Assembly: GCA_023853785.1 (NCBI GenBank)
Contig: JAJIRX010000787.1
Location: 104,630 to 168,629, forward strand
Source of the DNA: Psilocybe azurescens
Lineage: Eukaryota; Basidiomycota; Agaricomycetes; Agaricales; Agrocybaceae
Reading direction: 5' to 3'
DNA length: 64,000 nt
Positions within the stretch are counted from its first letter, which is position 1. Each line of letters opens with the position of its first letter. Under the pieces are notes generated by a model. The model searched no databases, was not told the DNA's origin, and was given only the letters and a program-made list of their open reading frames with translations. The position numbers were made by a program, and so were the translations under genes. Positions 37,655 through 50,643 of the stretch are shown piece by piece.

Positions 37655-39829
37655 TTAGATGACGTAGACAAAATCAGGATGACGATCACCGAGCGCTGCC
37701 CAAGCGCGCGAGCCACCATTGGGCTCCTCTTCGGTAACATAAGGCGCAAGCATCTCTGATCTTCTTAGCTTCTTTTGTCTGTTCGGCCAAATGAGGATTA
37801 GAGCATTAGTGACTGTCAAGGCCATCATTACGAGTGAACTAAAAGAAAAAGAAAATCAACACATTATCTATATATCATTTCCAGTTTTCACGCACAATGT
37901 CAGGTTCATGATTGTTGTCTTTCGATATTTTGGACCCTCGTGTGAAGGGTACCGCCAGGTGCTCAAAATACCACCCTTGATTTTGATCAAAATACCTTTA
38001 GGCCAATCCGCAACGTGCCAGAGAGAACAGACTCACGCAATTGGCAAATACGAGGCCTAATGCGATGCTAGTTGCTCGCCGGTAATAGGGCTCGGTGTTA
38101 TTCGAGAACCATGCCGATATTACAGGTATTGTTGCATATACACCTGGAACCATCAGATAGAGAGAAGCATACGACGTGTGCTTGCTGGTGGACGCTTTCA
38201 AAGATGAGGTCAGATCGACATCAAGATAATAAAATTTTGGTGTTGCACCTAGCGAAAGGGAGTATCCAGCAACTGAGAGCAAAAGTACGGCCACAATGGG
38301 TACCGCCCTTGACATATATCGGTCAGAGAAATACGCTAGAATAACTGTCACTAGAGGCCTGTTAATACTTTGTAGGAGCGCCGTTTAAGGGTTGAAGATC
38401 TTGCTCACCCACAAATCCTACAGCAAACGGTCCAACACTGAGAAGCTGTGTGTGATTTGAGCTGTATCCAAGCTGACTAACGATGGACGGCAGAAAAAGT
38501 GCAAGACCAAAGAGGTTTGTACCGCCAAGGAAGTTGATGACAGAGGGCAAAAGGACGTGTGGTGTTATCATGACTGAAAAAACTTGTCTAATGCTGAATG
38601 TATCCATTGAAATTACAAACGGTCGGTTGCGCTCGAGCCGCTGCATGATCAATCTGAAATTTTTGGATTTATGAGAATCGCACGTCGCACGAGAGGTAAA
38701 AACCGCTGTAATTGTCATCGCTTACCTTTTCTGTTCGTCTGACAGAAATCTCGAGTCCTTCGGAGTCGCAGGAACCAGATAGAATGAAACAAGACCAACT
38801 AAGGTGCTAAAAATTCCTTCCTATTTCACGGTCGAATCTCAGATATTTTTTTTCATCATCGCCCAAAGTAAACGTACCAAGATAAAAATCCAGGCCCAGG
38901 CAGGTTTGTTTCCGACTCCGTGCAGGTTTACAATGGCTGCTGCAAGAAGACCAGAAAAGGCTCCGGAGAGCTGAAGATGATTATTTCATTAGATTGACAA
39001 CTTGTCGCTGGGGATGGACTCACCGATGCCGCCGAGAAGAATAAGGATATTCTATTGAGAAATATGAAGTTTCATATTTGCCAAAAAGGAAGTGCAACAA
39101 TAAGGCATTACCTTAGAGAAAGCTCTTTGCGAGTATAAAATCCAGAAAGATACAATATAATACCGGGAAGCATTGGTCCCTCGCACATGCCCAGGAACGC
39201 ACGGGCAGCAGCAAGACCTTGGAATGAGGTTACGAACCCTTGCGAGAGGACGATGATACCCCAGATAGTGAGAATGACCGGCATGAGAATATTAGGACCA
39301 ACTCTGCGGAGTAACAGGTTCGCAGGAATCTCGCTAAGTACATAAGGGCTGCATTTGAATACATATGAGTTGGTTACCCGACAAAAGGAGAGACGTTACG
39401 CACACGTATGTAATGGTAATAGCAATTTGGTACTGTCGGTCTGTCAGGCTGGAGGTCTTTTTGGAGACCGGCAACTCTTGCATTGCCTACGTTATTGTAA
39501 TAGATAAGCGCAGCACACTTCCTTGACTCGTCCCGCCCTACTTACCGATGTTGGCGCGGTCCTGATGTTCAAAATATGGTAAGCCTGGATTTCAAAGTAA
39601 GAAAATGGATTGACATACCAAGAAAGACAGAAGGTAAAACATAGTCAGTATCGGAAGGAGTGTCAAGTCCATTTTGAGGACTGCTCTCTTCACTGCTGCT
39701 GAATCGGCATGGTCGAGCTCGACGTCCACCTTTTCTGACTTGGATACTCGACAATGAGTCTGCTGCATCCAAGGCGGAGCCAGCTGGACTATTGTTGATA
39801 GAAAGCTTCGTTGTTGTCAGAGTATCCAT
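37655..39829 (-). CDS. MFS transporter, allantoate/pantothenate-permease family, copy 1
   Basis: A twelve-TM proton-coupled carrier of the anion:cation symporter family (Dal5, Fen2, Tna1 and Liz1 relatives). It starts at 39829 with a hydrophilic leader (ALDAADSLSS). The first membrane exon is VLKMDLTLLPILTMFYLLSFL. Later exons carry the segments also seen in copy 2: the SEIPANLLLRRVGPNILMPVI block, a region near 39170 matching GLAEGPMLPGIVLYLSGFYTREEL, and FLPSIVSQLGYSSNHTQLLSV. It ends PYVTEEEPNGGSRAWAALGDRHPDFVYVI at TAA 37655-37657. One frame break lies near 39737-39742 in the leader exon, between SSIQ and SEKVDVELD. The substrate is unknown; the family takes up small organic anions and vitamins. 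Confidence 0.86.
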
Positions 39830-40650
39830 TCAGAGAGAAGATGGAAAACCAGTGAATTGCGGACTTTGAGACCGCCCTTTTAACGATGTCCGTACTGGTT
39901 ACATAAAGGAATACATTTGAATTAGTTTCAAGTACCTAAGATGCTCAAAGGTTATCAATTATCACGAGCTTTTTCTGTCAAAACCGCCATTACGGACTGA
40001 GAGTAAGGGCATACTTTGATTGATGGATATCGTTAAACTTACGAGAGGGTCTGGAGTGACATTTCAATGGATTCGCAGAACCGCAGATGGGTCAATGACA
40101 GGTGCTCTATCCTTCTGAGTTTGGAATTGAAGGATACTGCAACGGGTCTCCAGGTGGACCCTTATAGGGCATATCGAGTCTGTGATGATGAGAGTTGGGG
40201 GTCGTACGGTGTAAGCAAGACGCAAGCGCGTCCCGTCGAGCGCGTTTACTATCACGTGACTAATAGATCACAGGTCCTTTAATGGAGACGTTGGGAACGC
40301 ATAGACAAAATAAGGCAATATGTAGCCGAATAGAGCTACTGTGATGCCCATGGAGATGCTACTAAATCATCTTTACACGATCCATCGTACCCCACTGTGG
40401 TGGGAGTCATCAAAATTCAAATGGCATAGCTGCAACATAGCTGTTAAGCTGGTGAAAGAGAGCTAGGAAGAGAAGCTATGCGGTACAAAAGAGCGCTTAT
40501 CAACGACGATTGGAAGAAAACAATGCATATTCATCTCTCAGCTATCAATACATCGTGCGATACGATATCAGTATTAGTCCTATATGTAGCCCTAGTAATC
40601 TCATTCAGAATTAATGATTTGGCTCTGGCATGCGTACACGCCTATTTTCA
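39830..40650. other. Spacer between the two MFS genes
   Basis: About 820 bp. It contains the promoter of copy 1 and the 3' flank of copy 2. Short ORFs only. Confidence 0.45.
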
Positions 40651-42771
40651 TCATATAACATAGTGGAAATCCGGGTGACGGTCACCTAGTGCTATCCAAG
40701 CGCGCATTCCGCCATCGTGTTCCACTTCTGAGGCATAAGGTGCAAGAATTTCTGATCTCCTCACCCTTTTGCGTTTGTTTAACCAAATAAGCCGCAAAGC
40801 ATTGACAATCGTCAATGCCATCATTACGAGTGAGCTACAAGAGAATGAAGTATAAATCAGAGTATTTATAGGACAGCTTTTTCTATGGTCCACTCACAAT
40901 GTCAGGTTCATAATTGTTGTCTTTCGGTATTTAGGGCCTTCATTTGAGGGATACCGCCAAGTACTTAAAATACCTCCCTATACTCTGCCAATTAGAAACT
41001 GTATTCCTAGGGCGTCAGTTACAAGGTATACTCACGCAGTTACCTGCACTTATTCCCAGTGCTATGCTAGTCGCTCGTCGGTAATGTGGCTCTGTGTTAT
41101 TAGAGAACCATGCAGAGATAATCGGCACGGTTGCATATGCACCCGGAACCATCAGGTATAGAGCAGCATACGACGTGTGCTTTCCAGGAGATGCTTTTTA
41201 CGGAGATGAGACCAATTTAAACCCGAATGCTAAATCAATGTTGCCCACCTAGAGAAAGTGAATATCCAGCAACCGAAAATAGCAATATGGCTACTATGGT
41301 TGCTGCCCTTGCTTTGTATCTATCTGAAAGATATGCTGTAATAAGTGTCACTGTATTCGAAGTTCAGTGATCAGAGAATGGCGATATAAATGTGGGCATG
41401 CTCACCAGCGAATCCTACAGCAAATGGTCCAACGCTGAGAAGCTGCGTGTGGTTTGGGCTAAATCCAAGTTGATTGACGATGGACGGTAAAAAGAGTGCA
41501 AGACCGAAGAGGTTTACACCCCCATGAAGTTGATAATAGCAACCATAACAACATGTGGTGATATCATTACGGAAAGGACTTGTTTAATGCTGAACGTATC
41601 CAATGGCTTTACGAATGGCCGATCGCGATCGAGACGCTGAATTATCAACCTTGGGTCAGTTCATTAAAGCAGTCAGACGAGATAGAATCGGAATTTTCTT
41701 TGGTCGGCCCACCTTTTCTGTTCATCTGACAGAAATTTGGAATCCTCGGGGGTCGCAGGAATAAGGAAGAATATGACAAGACCAACTACGACAGTAAAAA
41801 TTCCTTCCTATTCCATGGGCTTTTTTCAGATGCTTACTGGAAGAATAAGAAGAAACTCACCAAAATAAAAATCCACGCCCAAGCAGGTTTGTTTGCCACT
41901 CCGTGCATATTCACAATAGCCGCTGCAAGAAGACCAGAGAAAGCGCCGGAAAGCTGAACATCAGAGAAGATTAGGCCAACGACATGAATTAAATTGTCTG
42001 TGAGAGACTTACCGATGCCGCCGAAAAAAATAATGCAATGCTAACAGTGATTCAATTTATCAACCCCGTACGGATAAGCAAAACATTGAAAACGAGTCAA
42101 TACCGTAGAGAAAGCTCTTCACGCGTGTAGAATCCAGAAAGATATAGAACGATACCGGGAAGCATTGGTCCCTCAGCCAGACCCAGAAATGCACGCGTAA
42201 CGATAAGACCACGGAACGAAGTCACAAACCCTTGAGCCATAACGATGATCCCCCAGATAGTGAGAAGCGTCGGCATCAGCAGATTAGGCCCAACTCTACG
42301 CAATATGAGATTCGCAGGGATCTCACTCAATACATATGGCCTATATTAGAAATTTGTTGGTTGACTGTCGCTACAGAGTAAAAGACACGCACACATATGT
42401 AATGGTGACAGCAATTTGGTATTGGTGGTCTGTCATGTGAAGACCTTTTGGAGGCCTGCCACTCGAGCATTACCTATGTAGTGTAAGCACGCATCATTCG
42501 TAACCTCGTATTCAACTACAGACCAATATTTGAGCGGTCCTGGATACGAGAAAGAATTGAGGATAAAATTTCAGTAAATTTGTACAGACTCACATACCAG
42601 GAAAGACAGAAGGTAAAGCACTGTCATGATTGGAAGGATCGTCAAGTCCATTTTCAGGACTGCCCTTCTCACCACCCTATCATCGACAGGGTCTGCGTCC
42701 ACTTTCTCTTGGTTGAACTTATTCGACAAAGAATCCGCTGCGTCCAATGCGGGATCGATAATGTCCCCCAT
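40651..42771 (-). CDS. MFS transporter, allantoate/pantothenate-permease family, copy 2
   Basis: Tandem paralogue of copy 1. It starts at 42771 (MGDIIDPALDAADSLSNKF). The exon ending in DLTILPIMTVLYLLSFL is followed by membrane exons. One exon at 42097-42330 reads SEIPANLILRRVGPNLLMPT, then a hydrophobic helix, and GLIVTRAFLGLAEGPMLPGI, the most conserved stretch of this family. It ends RAWIALGDRHPDFHYVI near 40651. Intron positions match copy 1 wherever both could be read. A short segment near 41520 appears to have lost sequence relative to copy 1 (in the region matching GGTNLFGLALFLP), so the frame there should be checked. Confidence 0.85.
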
Positions 42772-43839
42772 TTGAGTGTTCGGTCAGAGGGAAATAAGTC
42801 TTGTTCTGGCTGGGAGTCAAATGAGCTGTGAATTTGCGACCGTTCTTTTAACAAATCAAGAGCGTGGCTACTCAGGTTCATTAGCCTTCAGAAACCAGGG
42901 CCCTTTGCCTACCCGAGTGACATAAAGGTGCACGAAATTTTGGAGAATCCTTCACTCAGTCCTATCAGTTAGTCACACAGCATTTTCCATAATGAAAGTC
43001 GCCATTTGTCCTCGTGTATTAACTCGACGCTGCACCAGCAATTCCGAACTCCACAACATGTTATTTCCGATGGCAGCTGCCGGTCACCAGGCACAGAAGG
43101 CAGACAGAGTGGCCATATACGAGTCGTTTGTTAAGCACATTGTTCGAAACAGCAACAACATGCGAGAAACTTGGGAAGTGGGCCGTATCAAGATTTTCAT
43201 TCTACAAGTGCTGATTTGTCGCCAGAAATTACCAAGAGCAGAGACTGTTGACAGAGTGGCTTCCACCATTTCTGCATTGTGGAGATATCTTTGACTTGCC
43301 AAATGATCAACAAATGATGATGGTCGAGCGAAAGAAAAGAGTCCGAGTCAGTGGAAACGCCGGAATCAACAAAGATAATCATTACGTACAGTAAACGGAG
43401 TTTCCTCGCCTTTGCCAAGCATTTAGTTATTGATTTCGTCGAATCGTCCCGGTCTTTCATCATGACTTCGTGGCTGGTTCTGCAATGTCTCTTTGGTTCC
43501 TCCCCCATGCTTGGACTCAGATTTTCCTCTTCCTCTCATTGATGGCAACTTTGTGATGAGCTGGCTGTGAGTCCCTACTCAGTCTGTCTTTCAGAACCAA
43601 ACCTTCTCTCGAGTAGTCTCCTGTCTATTTCATGTACGACAACCTTCAAAAGTGTATAAGACAGTCACACGTTTGAGGCGTCAGCTCTGGGAAAGAGGTG
43701 AACCACATATCCAGCTCGATCACTTTTCCAGCCGGTGTAAGGCGAGGTTCGCCTACTCTGGCCATAGCATATATTCGGTCAAAAATGCACCAACTCTCAT
43801 CCTTCTATCGCTTTCCACCAAGTATGTCTCTAATTCATC
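42772..43839. other. Intergenic region with no supported gene
   Basis: About 1.07 kb. It contains a 100-codon plus-strand ORF (42992-43294) that has no recognisable motif or signal peptide, so I do not annotate it. It should hold the promoter of MFS copy 2. Confidence 0.45.
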
Positions 43840-44418
43840 TGCTACACTCTAGTACCAGTATCACCAACTGCGGATCGTCCTACAGCTTCACGTTCAGACT
43901 GCATGTCAATCAACATGTAAAGCTTACCGACTTTCTAAGAATCGGGAGTTCCTTGGTAAAATGGCATTTATCACCCAAGTTTTGGATATCCGGCTTAGCC
44001 GCCTTAGGGCAGAATCCGTCACCATCTGCTGTGATAGTTCCATTCTAAATGTACTCGTCAAATCATACCTGAGCAAACGATACCTGGTTACTCACCGTGG
44101 CCCCGTAAACACAGAATGTTTGATTTTCTGTATGGTTCTTTGTGTGTAACTGACCAGAATCCAGAACGTGATGGTTAGCAAGCCATGTGTTTTGAGTGTG
44201 GTTGGATTTGCTTACAAGCATTGTAGCACATCACCGTCAGTAACGTTTACGGCCAAGTTATAGACGGCAGGGCCTTTGGGATTGAGAATCTTCTCCCGGC
44301 ATTTGAAGCAACCGGACTCTTCTTCACGAGTGGCCCTGGGAGTATTTGAGGCCAACACCGAAGAGAGTAAATAAGCTCCAAGTAGAGCGACAATGGGGGC
44401 GAGTCTGTGAGAAATCAT
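43840..44418 (-). CDS. Small secreted cysteine-containing protein
   Basis: It starts at 44418. The N-terminus (MISHRLAPIVALLGAYLLSSVLA) is a clear signal peptide. The mature part begins SNTPRATREEESGCFKCREKI and continues NLAVNVTDGDVLQC. After an intron starting with GTAAGC at about 44215, an exon encodes TENQTFCVYGAT in the frame I judge best. A further intron leads to GDGFCPKAAKPDIQNLGDKC. Cysteine-bearing segments alternating with short introns are usual in small secreted mushroom proteins. The exon phases do not join perfectly, implying one base error or a mis-called splice site, so the 3' end is approximate. Function unknown. Confidence 0.5.
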
Positions 44419-45018
44419 CTTGGTTGGTCGATATGAATGAGCTTTGATAATGGGCGTTTAGACAAAATCTATGGGTGTTTTATATGTATGCCATACCTCG
44501 GCTGTGGGACACCAGCGAGGTGGTGACGTTCCAACTAACAAACTCTGTTCTAGCGCGTCTTCTTTTCATATCCGAATTACGAAGCCCATGAGTTTAGTCT
44601 GTTGTTTGACCGATTATTGGGAGTAAGCAATGGAAGCTCGCTGATCCGAACTACAGTATTAGATCCTGGAGATCTCGAGAGCCAAATAAAGGAGAGGGCC
44701 AGAAATACCTTGGACATCTTCGAAACTTTTGCACCGTCAAGATAGCAGAGATGTGGGACTGAAGAAGAATCAAACTCATACATAGTCTAACATTCCGACC
44801 TCATGTGTGGCAAAAACAAGTCCATAGCTATCGCCCACTGCAGGCTGTTGGCCAAACATTATCAAGGGAAGCGTTGAAATATCAGCTTTCTGCGGACGAA
44901 CCTACCTTCCATTATCCTTAGGTCGGCTTTGTTTCAAAAATGCATGGATAGGTCGGCTTATGCCACTGTCCGAATTGGTATAATAATACACAACCTTGTA
45001 ATCATACTTTCATTTTGC
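44419..45018. other. Intergenic region
   Basis: Contains a 68-codon minus-strand ORF (44577-44783) with a short hydrophobic stretch but no other support. Nothing annotated. Confidence 0.4.
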
Positions 45019-47157
45019 TTACAATGGCCCACGCTCTTTCTCATCTTCCCTGAAGCTCGCTTGCACCTAGATATGGGAGAATTGAGATACAGTTTCAGCA
45101 GGAGTTGAATGAGAAAAACTAGATATGTGTACCTTGGAAAAGAAGGCGTCGTCGATTAGAACGCGAATACCTGTCGCTGCGAGAGCCTTAGAAACATCGA
45201 GGCATGCATAATGGGACTCGATCGTCGCTGCAGATTGCTCGAACCCAGGAGTATGGTTGCCTCCATCCACGATAGTAGGAATGGCTAAATAAATACTCAG
45301 ATTAGTTGTTGTTCAACCATGCGCAATATGACTCACCAAAACCGGGGTGCAGGGCAGGAAGAGCTATTAAAAAGATATCATTTTCGGGTCAAGTTCTCTG
45401 TTGAATCTTGGTCATGGCGATTACGAACCATAAGTCACGTTTCCCTAAGCATCCGAATGTGATTGTGAAGTTATTTCCTAGATCAAAATGAACCCGTGCT
45501 CACAAAGTCTGTTGAAGCGCTTTTGATACCCCATTCGTAGTCGATGGCACCATATTTGTTCAAGACAATGTTAGCGACCTCTCCACCTGGATACATTTTA
45601 TCAAAAAGAATCGAATAGACTTAAGGACAGAGATGGCCCACCTAAGGCAGTGTTTTGACGGAGGTCAAACGTAGATCCTTTCTCCAGTGTGACAGTCACT
45701 TCACACCCAGTCGCAAGAGCCGCGGCACTTCGCATAGGTTAGCTTATCTCAGTGACATTGCAAACCGACGCACTGGAAACAAGGAGTGACTCGTTTGACC
45801 GTCTCTTGCATTTCAGAACGAGTAGGTGCGCGTACGTAACAGCTGTAAATCGCTTAGGATCAAAGACATAGCTGCAAGGTAGCAGCCACGCACATAAATT
45901 TGGCGTAGTCGGGGATAACTAGAGATACACCATAAAGGAGTAAGCCTAAGATCGAATGGTATCACGAGAAAACTTGCTGTTTGGTGCCCAGTCTTTGCCC
46001 TCGAATATACCGTGAACGCGATGTGTTGGTCTGAGCTGCTGACGGAGGGCCGAGATATTGTTATAGCCCAAAACAGCGGCGTCCAGTGCGTTCTTGCCTT
46101 CCCAAGGGGACAGAGCTGCGTGGGCCCTAGGCATATTCGCCTCAAAATGTCTTGACAAAATGAGAAATGGCATACGTGTGTCCTTTATACTCCACGGTGA
46201 TTCGTTGTAATGCCAAACAGCTTGACAAACTGACAGAGCCTATGGGTCCTGGGGCAGGGTGACACCTGGATATGAATAAGTCTTTTGGTTTCCCCGGCAG
46301 GCCATGAAACAGTTGCACCCACATTAAGCATGCAGCCATGCCTTCGTAGGCACCTTTATCGAGAAGGACGACCTTTCCTGACCCACCTTCTTCGGCTAAA
46401 GCACAGAGTCAACAAAGTTTGCAGAAAATTTCGGATCAAGGGTGATGTACCGGGTGTGCCTAAGAGAACAACTGTGCCAGAGATGTTATGGTGCTCAAGG
46501 GCAGCTTTGATCGAGCATGCGACGGCCACTCCTGGAAACAAGATACAAATGAAATCAGGACAACGTATTAGAATAAATACGACGCATGAACTTGCCTGAC
46601 ATGCCAATCAAGTTGTGTCCACAAGCGTGTCCGATTCCTCTAAGAGCATCCATCTATTGTATGTTGTTAATGTATAGACAGGAACATCATGCGTCGACGG
46701 ACCTCAGAGTTGACTCCGATGACCCTTCCTCCTGTACCATGGGAGAATGTGGCTTTCCACGCAGTTGGAAGATGGAATTGTTTAATGACTTCAAATCCGT
46801 GCTTCTCCATAAAAGCCGTGTATACGTCGTGTGCGTGGCTGTGATTATCATCATTAACGATGAAGAACGAACATCGATCGGGACCATGACGTACTATTCT
46901 TCATAGCCAAGTTCTGGGTGGGCTGGATTTTGTTTCGATTAATCAGGTATCATAATAATCGGTGAGGGCGGAACTAGCATACCATGAATATCTAGGCTTA
47001 GTTCTCTCAGTTCTTTGTCCATCTCTGCGATCTTGGCCTCAATCGTTTCCAAGATATCAGGACGATAAATATCACTCGAATTTGGCCTGGTAGCAGCAGC
47101 TTTCGCCCTGATCAGTGGGGCGCCATACTTTATCACTCGATTTCGGAGGTGCAGCAT
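45019..47157 (-). CDS. M20-family metallopeptidase/amidohydrolase
   Basis: A zinc-dependent peptidase or aminoacylase of the M20 family, closest in layout to the PM20D2 (ACY1L2) group. It starts at 47157 ([20 protein letters not shown]). The N-terminal exon has [25 protein letters not shown]. The first metal-binding region, [20 protein letters not shown], is encoded at about 46565-46720 and includes the expected Asp and His residues. Next come [27 protein letters not shown], a Glu-rich metal/catalytic segment (EEGGSGK), and the lid dimerisation domain ([30 protein letters not shown]). The C-terminal part contains [13 protein letters not shown]. The last exon ([15 protein letters not shown]) ends at TAA 45019-45021. 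It shares a 292-bp divergent promoter with the helicase gene. Confidence 0.88.
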
Positions 47158-47449
47158 CACTGGAATGAAGATGACACATTATGTTGAATGCAGAGTTCTT
47201 CAAGGACAAAGCGCTATCGGATGTTGGTCAATGATCGAAAGCGAATTGAAATTGAAAACGTACTTTTATCTTCACAGTTCGCGGTCGTCTGACCAATGAC
47301 GTTCAATGACCCATTTCAAGTTCCCAGTTACTTGTGTCCGTGAGAGACCCAAGATATAAAAGATAGTGGCGGCAAGAAATAGTCAGACGCGGAAACGTCA
47401 ACCCGATCATGACTTGATAACCAACCATTACAATCAAAGACAACAAATA
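47158..47449. promoter_or_regulatory. Short bidirectional promoter, M20 gene and helicase gene
   Basis: Only 292 bp separate the two outward-reading start codons, so both promoters and both 5' UTRs must fit here. No specific motif assigned. Confidence 0.5.
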
Positions 47450-50400
47450 ATGACTAGCGATGGGGATCTTAGGGCCTTCATTGACCAACAACGCGTCTTG
47501 CTCACTAAAGAACGCGACGCAGAGATCGAACGGAGCTCCTTACTGTTGTCGAATTGTGGGCCCAAACTTTTGGAACAAAAGGATTATCCCTCGGAGGACT
47601 TGGAATAGTCGGGATGAATATTGGTCTTGGAGGCAAAACGTGGGCAAGTTCTTATATTAATGGTCGATTTGGTGTTGATACTCTTCGAAGGCAGGCTGGT
47701 GGAACTTGAACGACCAACGGCGTACCATATTAGTCCTATATTTCCCCACATAGCCCTGAGGTCAGCCTACGAACTCTTCTCATGAGACGAGTCAATAAAT
47801 AATCAAGCTGTGACGATCAGACCGGGTGATCTTGCGCGCATTGAAGCCAATGTTACGTCAAATGCATCAGCTAAGAAACCAAAGACATCCTCGTCAACAG
47901 AGGCTAAAGGAGCTCAAGCTGAAGGAGTTGTATACAAGGTGTGTATCACCGAGTTCATCATTGCACCGACACTACGAATACTTACTACATCGGCCCCCAA
48001 AAGGTATCAGATACCCGTATCGTTATCGCGGTCGATTCGACGGAGGCGAGCTCTGAAGACCTTGACTTGCCTGAACGTTGTCGGGTTCTGAAGTTGGCCA
48101 ACAGTGTTACTTACGATAGGTAAGTCAAGCCAGCAAGGTTTTATGTACCAGTGAAGCTGATTATTCGTGTTTAGGATGGATAAGGCGATCAACCAACTGG
48201 AAAAGATTGTACTTCCTACAGTTAGTGCATTCTGAAGATTAGCTGGAGCTACTTGCTTAATTTCTCCAGGGAGACGGCAAGGCTGCAGGGGAACTAACCA
48301 GCATGATGCAAGTTCTCCTGGGAATGAAAGCACCATCAACAAGAGAGCCTTTGGGAATTGTACCTTTCTTCGATGATAGTCTAAATGATAGCCAGAAAAC
48401 GGCAGTTAAGTTCTGCCTTGAATCACCAGAAGTTGCATGCATCCACGGACCACCAGGCATGATCCAACAAAACCAATCTTAAATTAACTTTATGTTAACA
48501 ATTTCTTGCAGGTACCGGGAAGACGCACACTCTCATTGAAATCATCCGACAGCTAACGACTGAATCCCCTGTCAATCTAAAACCAAAACGCGTTCTTGTA
48601 TGCGGTGCTTCGAATCTTTCGGTCGACAATATCTTGGAACGGTTGCTGGCATTGCCAATCACAGACAAATCTCAGAAGCTGAGGGTAACAAGGATAGGCC
48701 ATCCAGCACGCGTAATGACCCATGAAGGCATTTTAGAGTCCACCTTAGAAGTGAAAGCTACTCGGACCGATCAAGTGCGTCTGGAGCGTGCATTATATAA
48801 ATCTTATCCTATTGAGCTATTTGAACAGGCTGCTCTTGCAAGAGATATCAAAGATGAGCTAGAAGTTGCGCTAGGCATTCTTTCTGGCAAAGGAAAAGGC
48901 GTGAAAGGAAAGGGCCCTAGAGGCGCTGAACGTAGAAAACTGTGGGAAGAGGTGAAAGCTCTTCGAAAAGAGTAAGAGTCACATCATGGTTGCTCTTTTT
49001 CTGCCTTCATCTTCTTGAAAAGATATCGCCAACGGGAAGGAGGCGTTGTGAAATCTGTCCTCAAAGAGTCTCAAGTAATTATTCCGTGCGCTTCCCTGAG
49101 ACAACAGACTTATCATATAACTTCTAGGTGGTGTTGGCAACGTGCCATTCAGCTGGAGGAAGGCAGCTAAACAATCAAGAATTTGATGTGGTCATCATCG
49201 ACGAGGCTACGCAGGCAATCGAAGCCGTAAGTCCAGTGGAAGTCATTAAGCAACCTCATTAAACGTGAAACTTCTAGGTTTGCTGGATTCCAATTTTCAA
49301 AGCTAAGAAATTGATCTTGGCCGGTGATCCTATGCAATTGCCTCCTACGGTCCTATCTCTTGACAACGAGAAAAAGAGAAAGAAGAAAGCGACCTCTGCT
49401 TCTACCTCGAAGTCCATCAAAAGGTCGTCAAGCCAAAGGACTCGACTGGGGTAAAGGAGCCTTCTCCAGCAGATAGCATTGCTTCAGACGCGAATTCCTC
49501 CGAAAATAGTGAATCAGATGAACCAATCGTCGATGCAGTTGCCTCAGTCTCATTGAATAATAAGGCTTCCTTCAAGCTGCTACCTCCTAAAACACTTGAG
49601 ACAACTTTGTTTGATCGATTGGAAGCAATGTACGGCTCTGGAATCAAACGCATGCTACAAGTACAATATCGGTAAGTTTCAAATCTATTGGAGTTTTCGA
49701 AGACTTTTCTTTCTGTATTCTTCTGCTGAGAACCATTCGTTTGCAGAATGCACGAACAAATATGTAATTTCCCCTCGAAAACTCTATACGGAGCAAAGCT
49801 CAAATCACACGAATCGGTGGCATCTCATCTTTTACAAGATCTGCCGAATACTGAGGCCAAAACGGAGGAAGACGCAAAGGAGTTTCTTGAGAGCCCAGTT
49901 GTATTCTTTGACACCGCTGGCTGCGAATATTTTGAACGCCTCGATGGAGATGGAGATGAAGGTAGTCGGTGTAACGAAAACGAAGGCACCATCGTTCAAA
50001 ATTGGATCCAAAATCTCGTATGTTCTGTCACTGTTCATGGCTCCATGTTCTGAATATTTGATTATAAGGTGGAAGTCGGGGTACTGCCCAGCCAAATCGC
50101 AGTCATCACTCCGTAAGTGGTTGCTACTTCGTAAAAGAGAAATGTTCTTATAAGTAAGCAGATACCAGGCACAAGTTACACTACTGACTTCCCTCTTGCG
50201 ACCCAAATACGGACCGACACTCGAAATAGGCAGTGTTGATGGTATGCAAGGCCGAGAGAAGGAGGCTGTCATCATTTCACTCGTTAGGAGTAATGACACG
50301 GTACGAAGCTCACACACATACCCTCCTGCCTCCCTGTTAACATTGCATGCAGAGAGAAGTGGGCTTTCTGAGAGAAAAACGGCGACTGAATGGTGCGGGT

Positions 50401-50643
50401 TTGATATGAATAAAATTTGAACTGTGATCCAGCCTCTGACGTTCATTTGATCACAGTTGCAATGACGCGAGCAAAGCGTCACCTTGTAAGATACCTAAAA
50501 ATCATTCGATGATCCACATTCTAACAATGTCGCAGTGCATAGTTGGAGATTCGTCGACTGTCATCCACGGAGGGAGCTACTTGAAGAAATGGCTTGCGTG
50601 GCTAGAGGCCAATGCTGATGTGAAATACGCTGGGCTTGAATAA
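47450..50643 (+). CDS. SF1 helicase, Upf1-like (Hcs1/IGHMBP2 type)
   Basis: A superfamily-1B DNA/RNA helicase. It starts at 47450 ([21 protein letters not shown]). The N-terminal SMUBP-2-type region includes GLGGKTLVELER and [10 protein letters not shown]. The motor shows Walker [12 protein letters not shown]; motif Ia ([13 protein letters not shown]); Walker [14 protein letters not shown]; motif [13 protein letters not shown]; motif IV QVQYRMHEQI; motif V around [22 protein letters not shown]; and motif [16 protein letters not shown]. It ends at TAA 50641-50643. A poorly conserved insert rich in K, S and E lies after [10 protein letters not shown]. Two breaks, both A4 runs lacking one A: 47578-47581 (between LLEQK and GLSLGG) and 49419-49422 (between KSIK and KVVKPKD). 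Otherwise intact, about 690 residues. Confidence 0.93.

Noticed and set aside
42992..43294. 100-codon plus-strand ORF between MFS copy 2 and the small secreted gene
   Set aside because: No motif, no signal peptide, no exon partner, and an overlapping open frame on the other strand.
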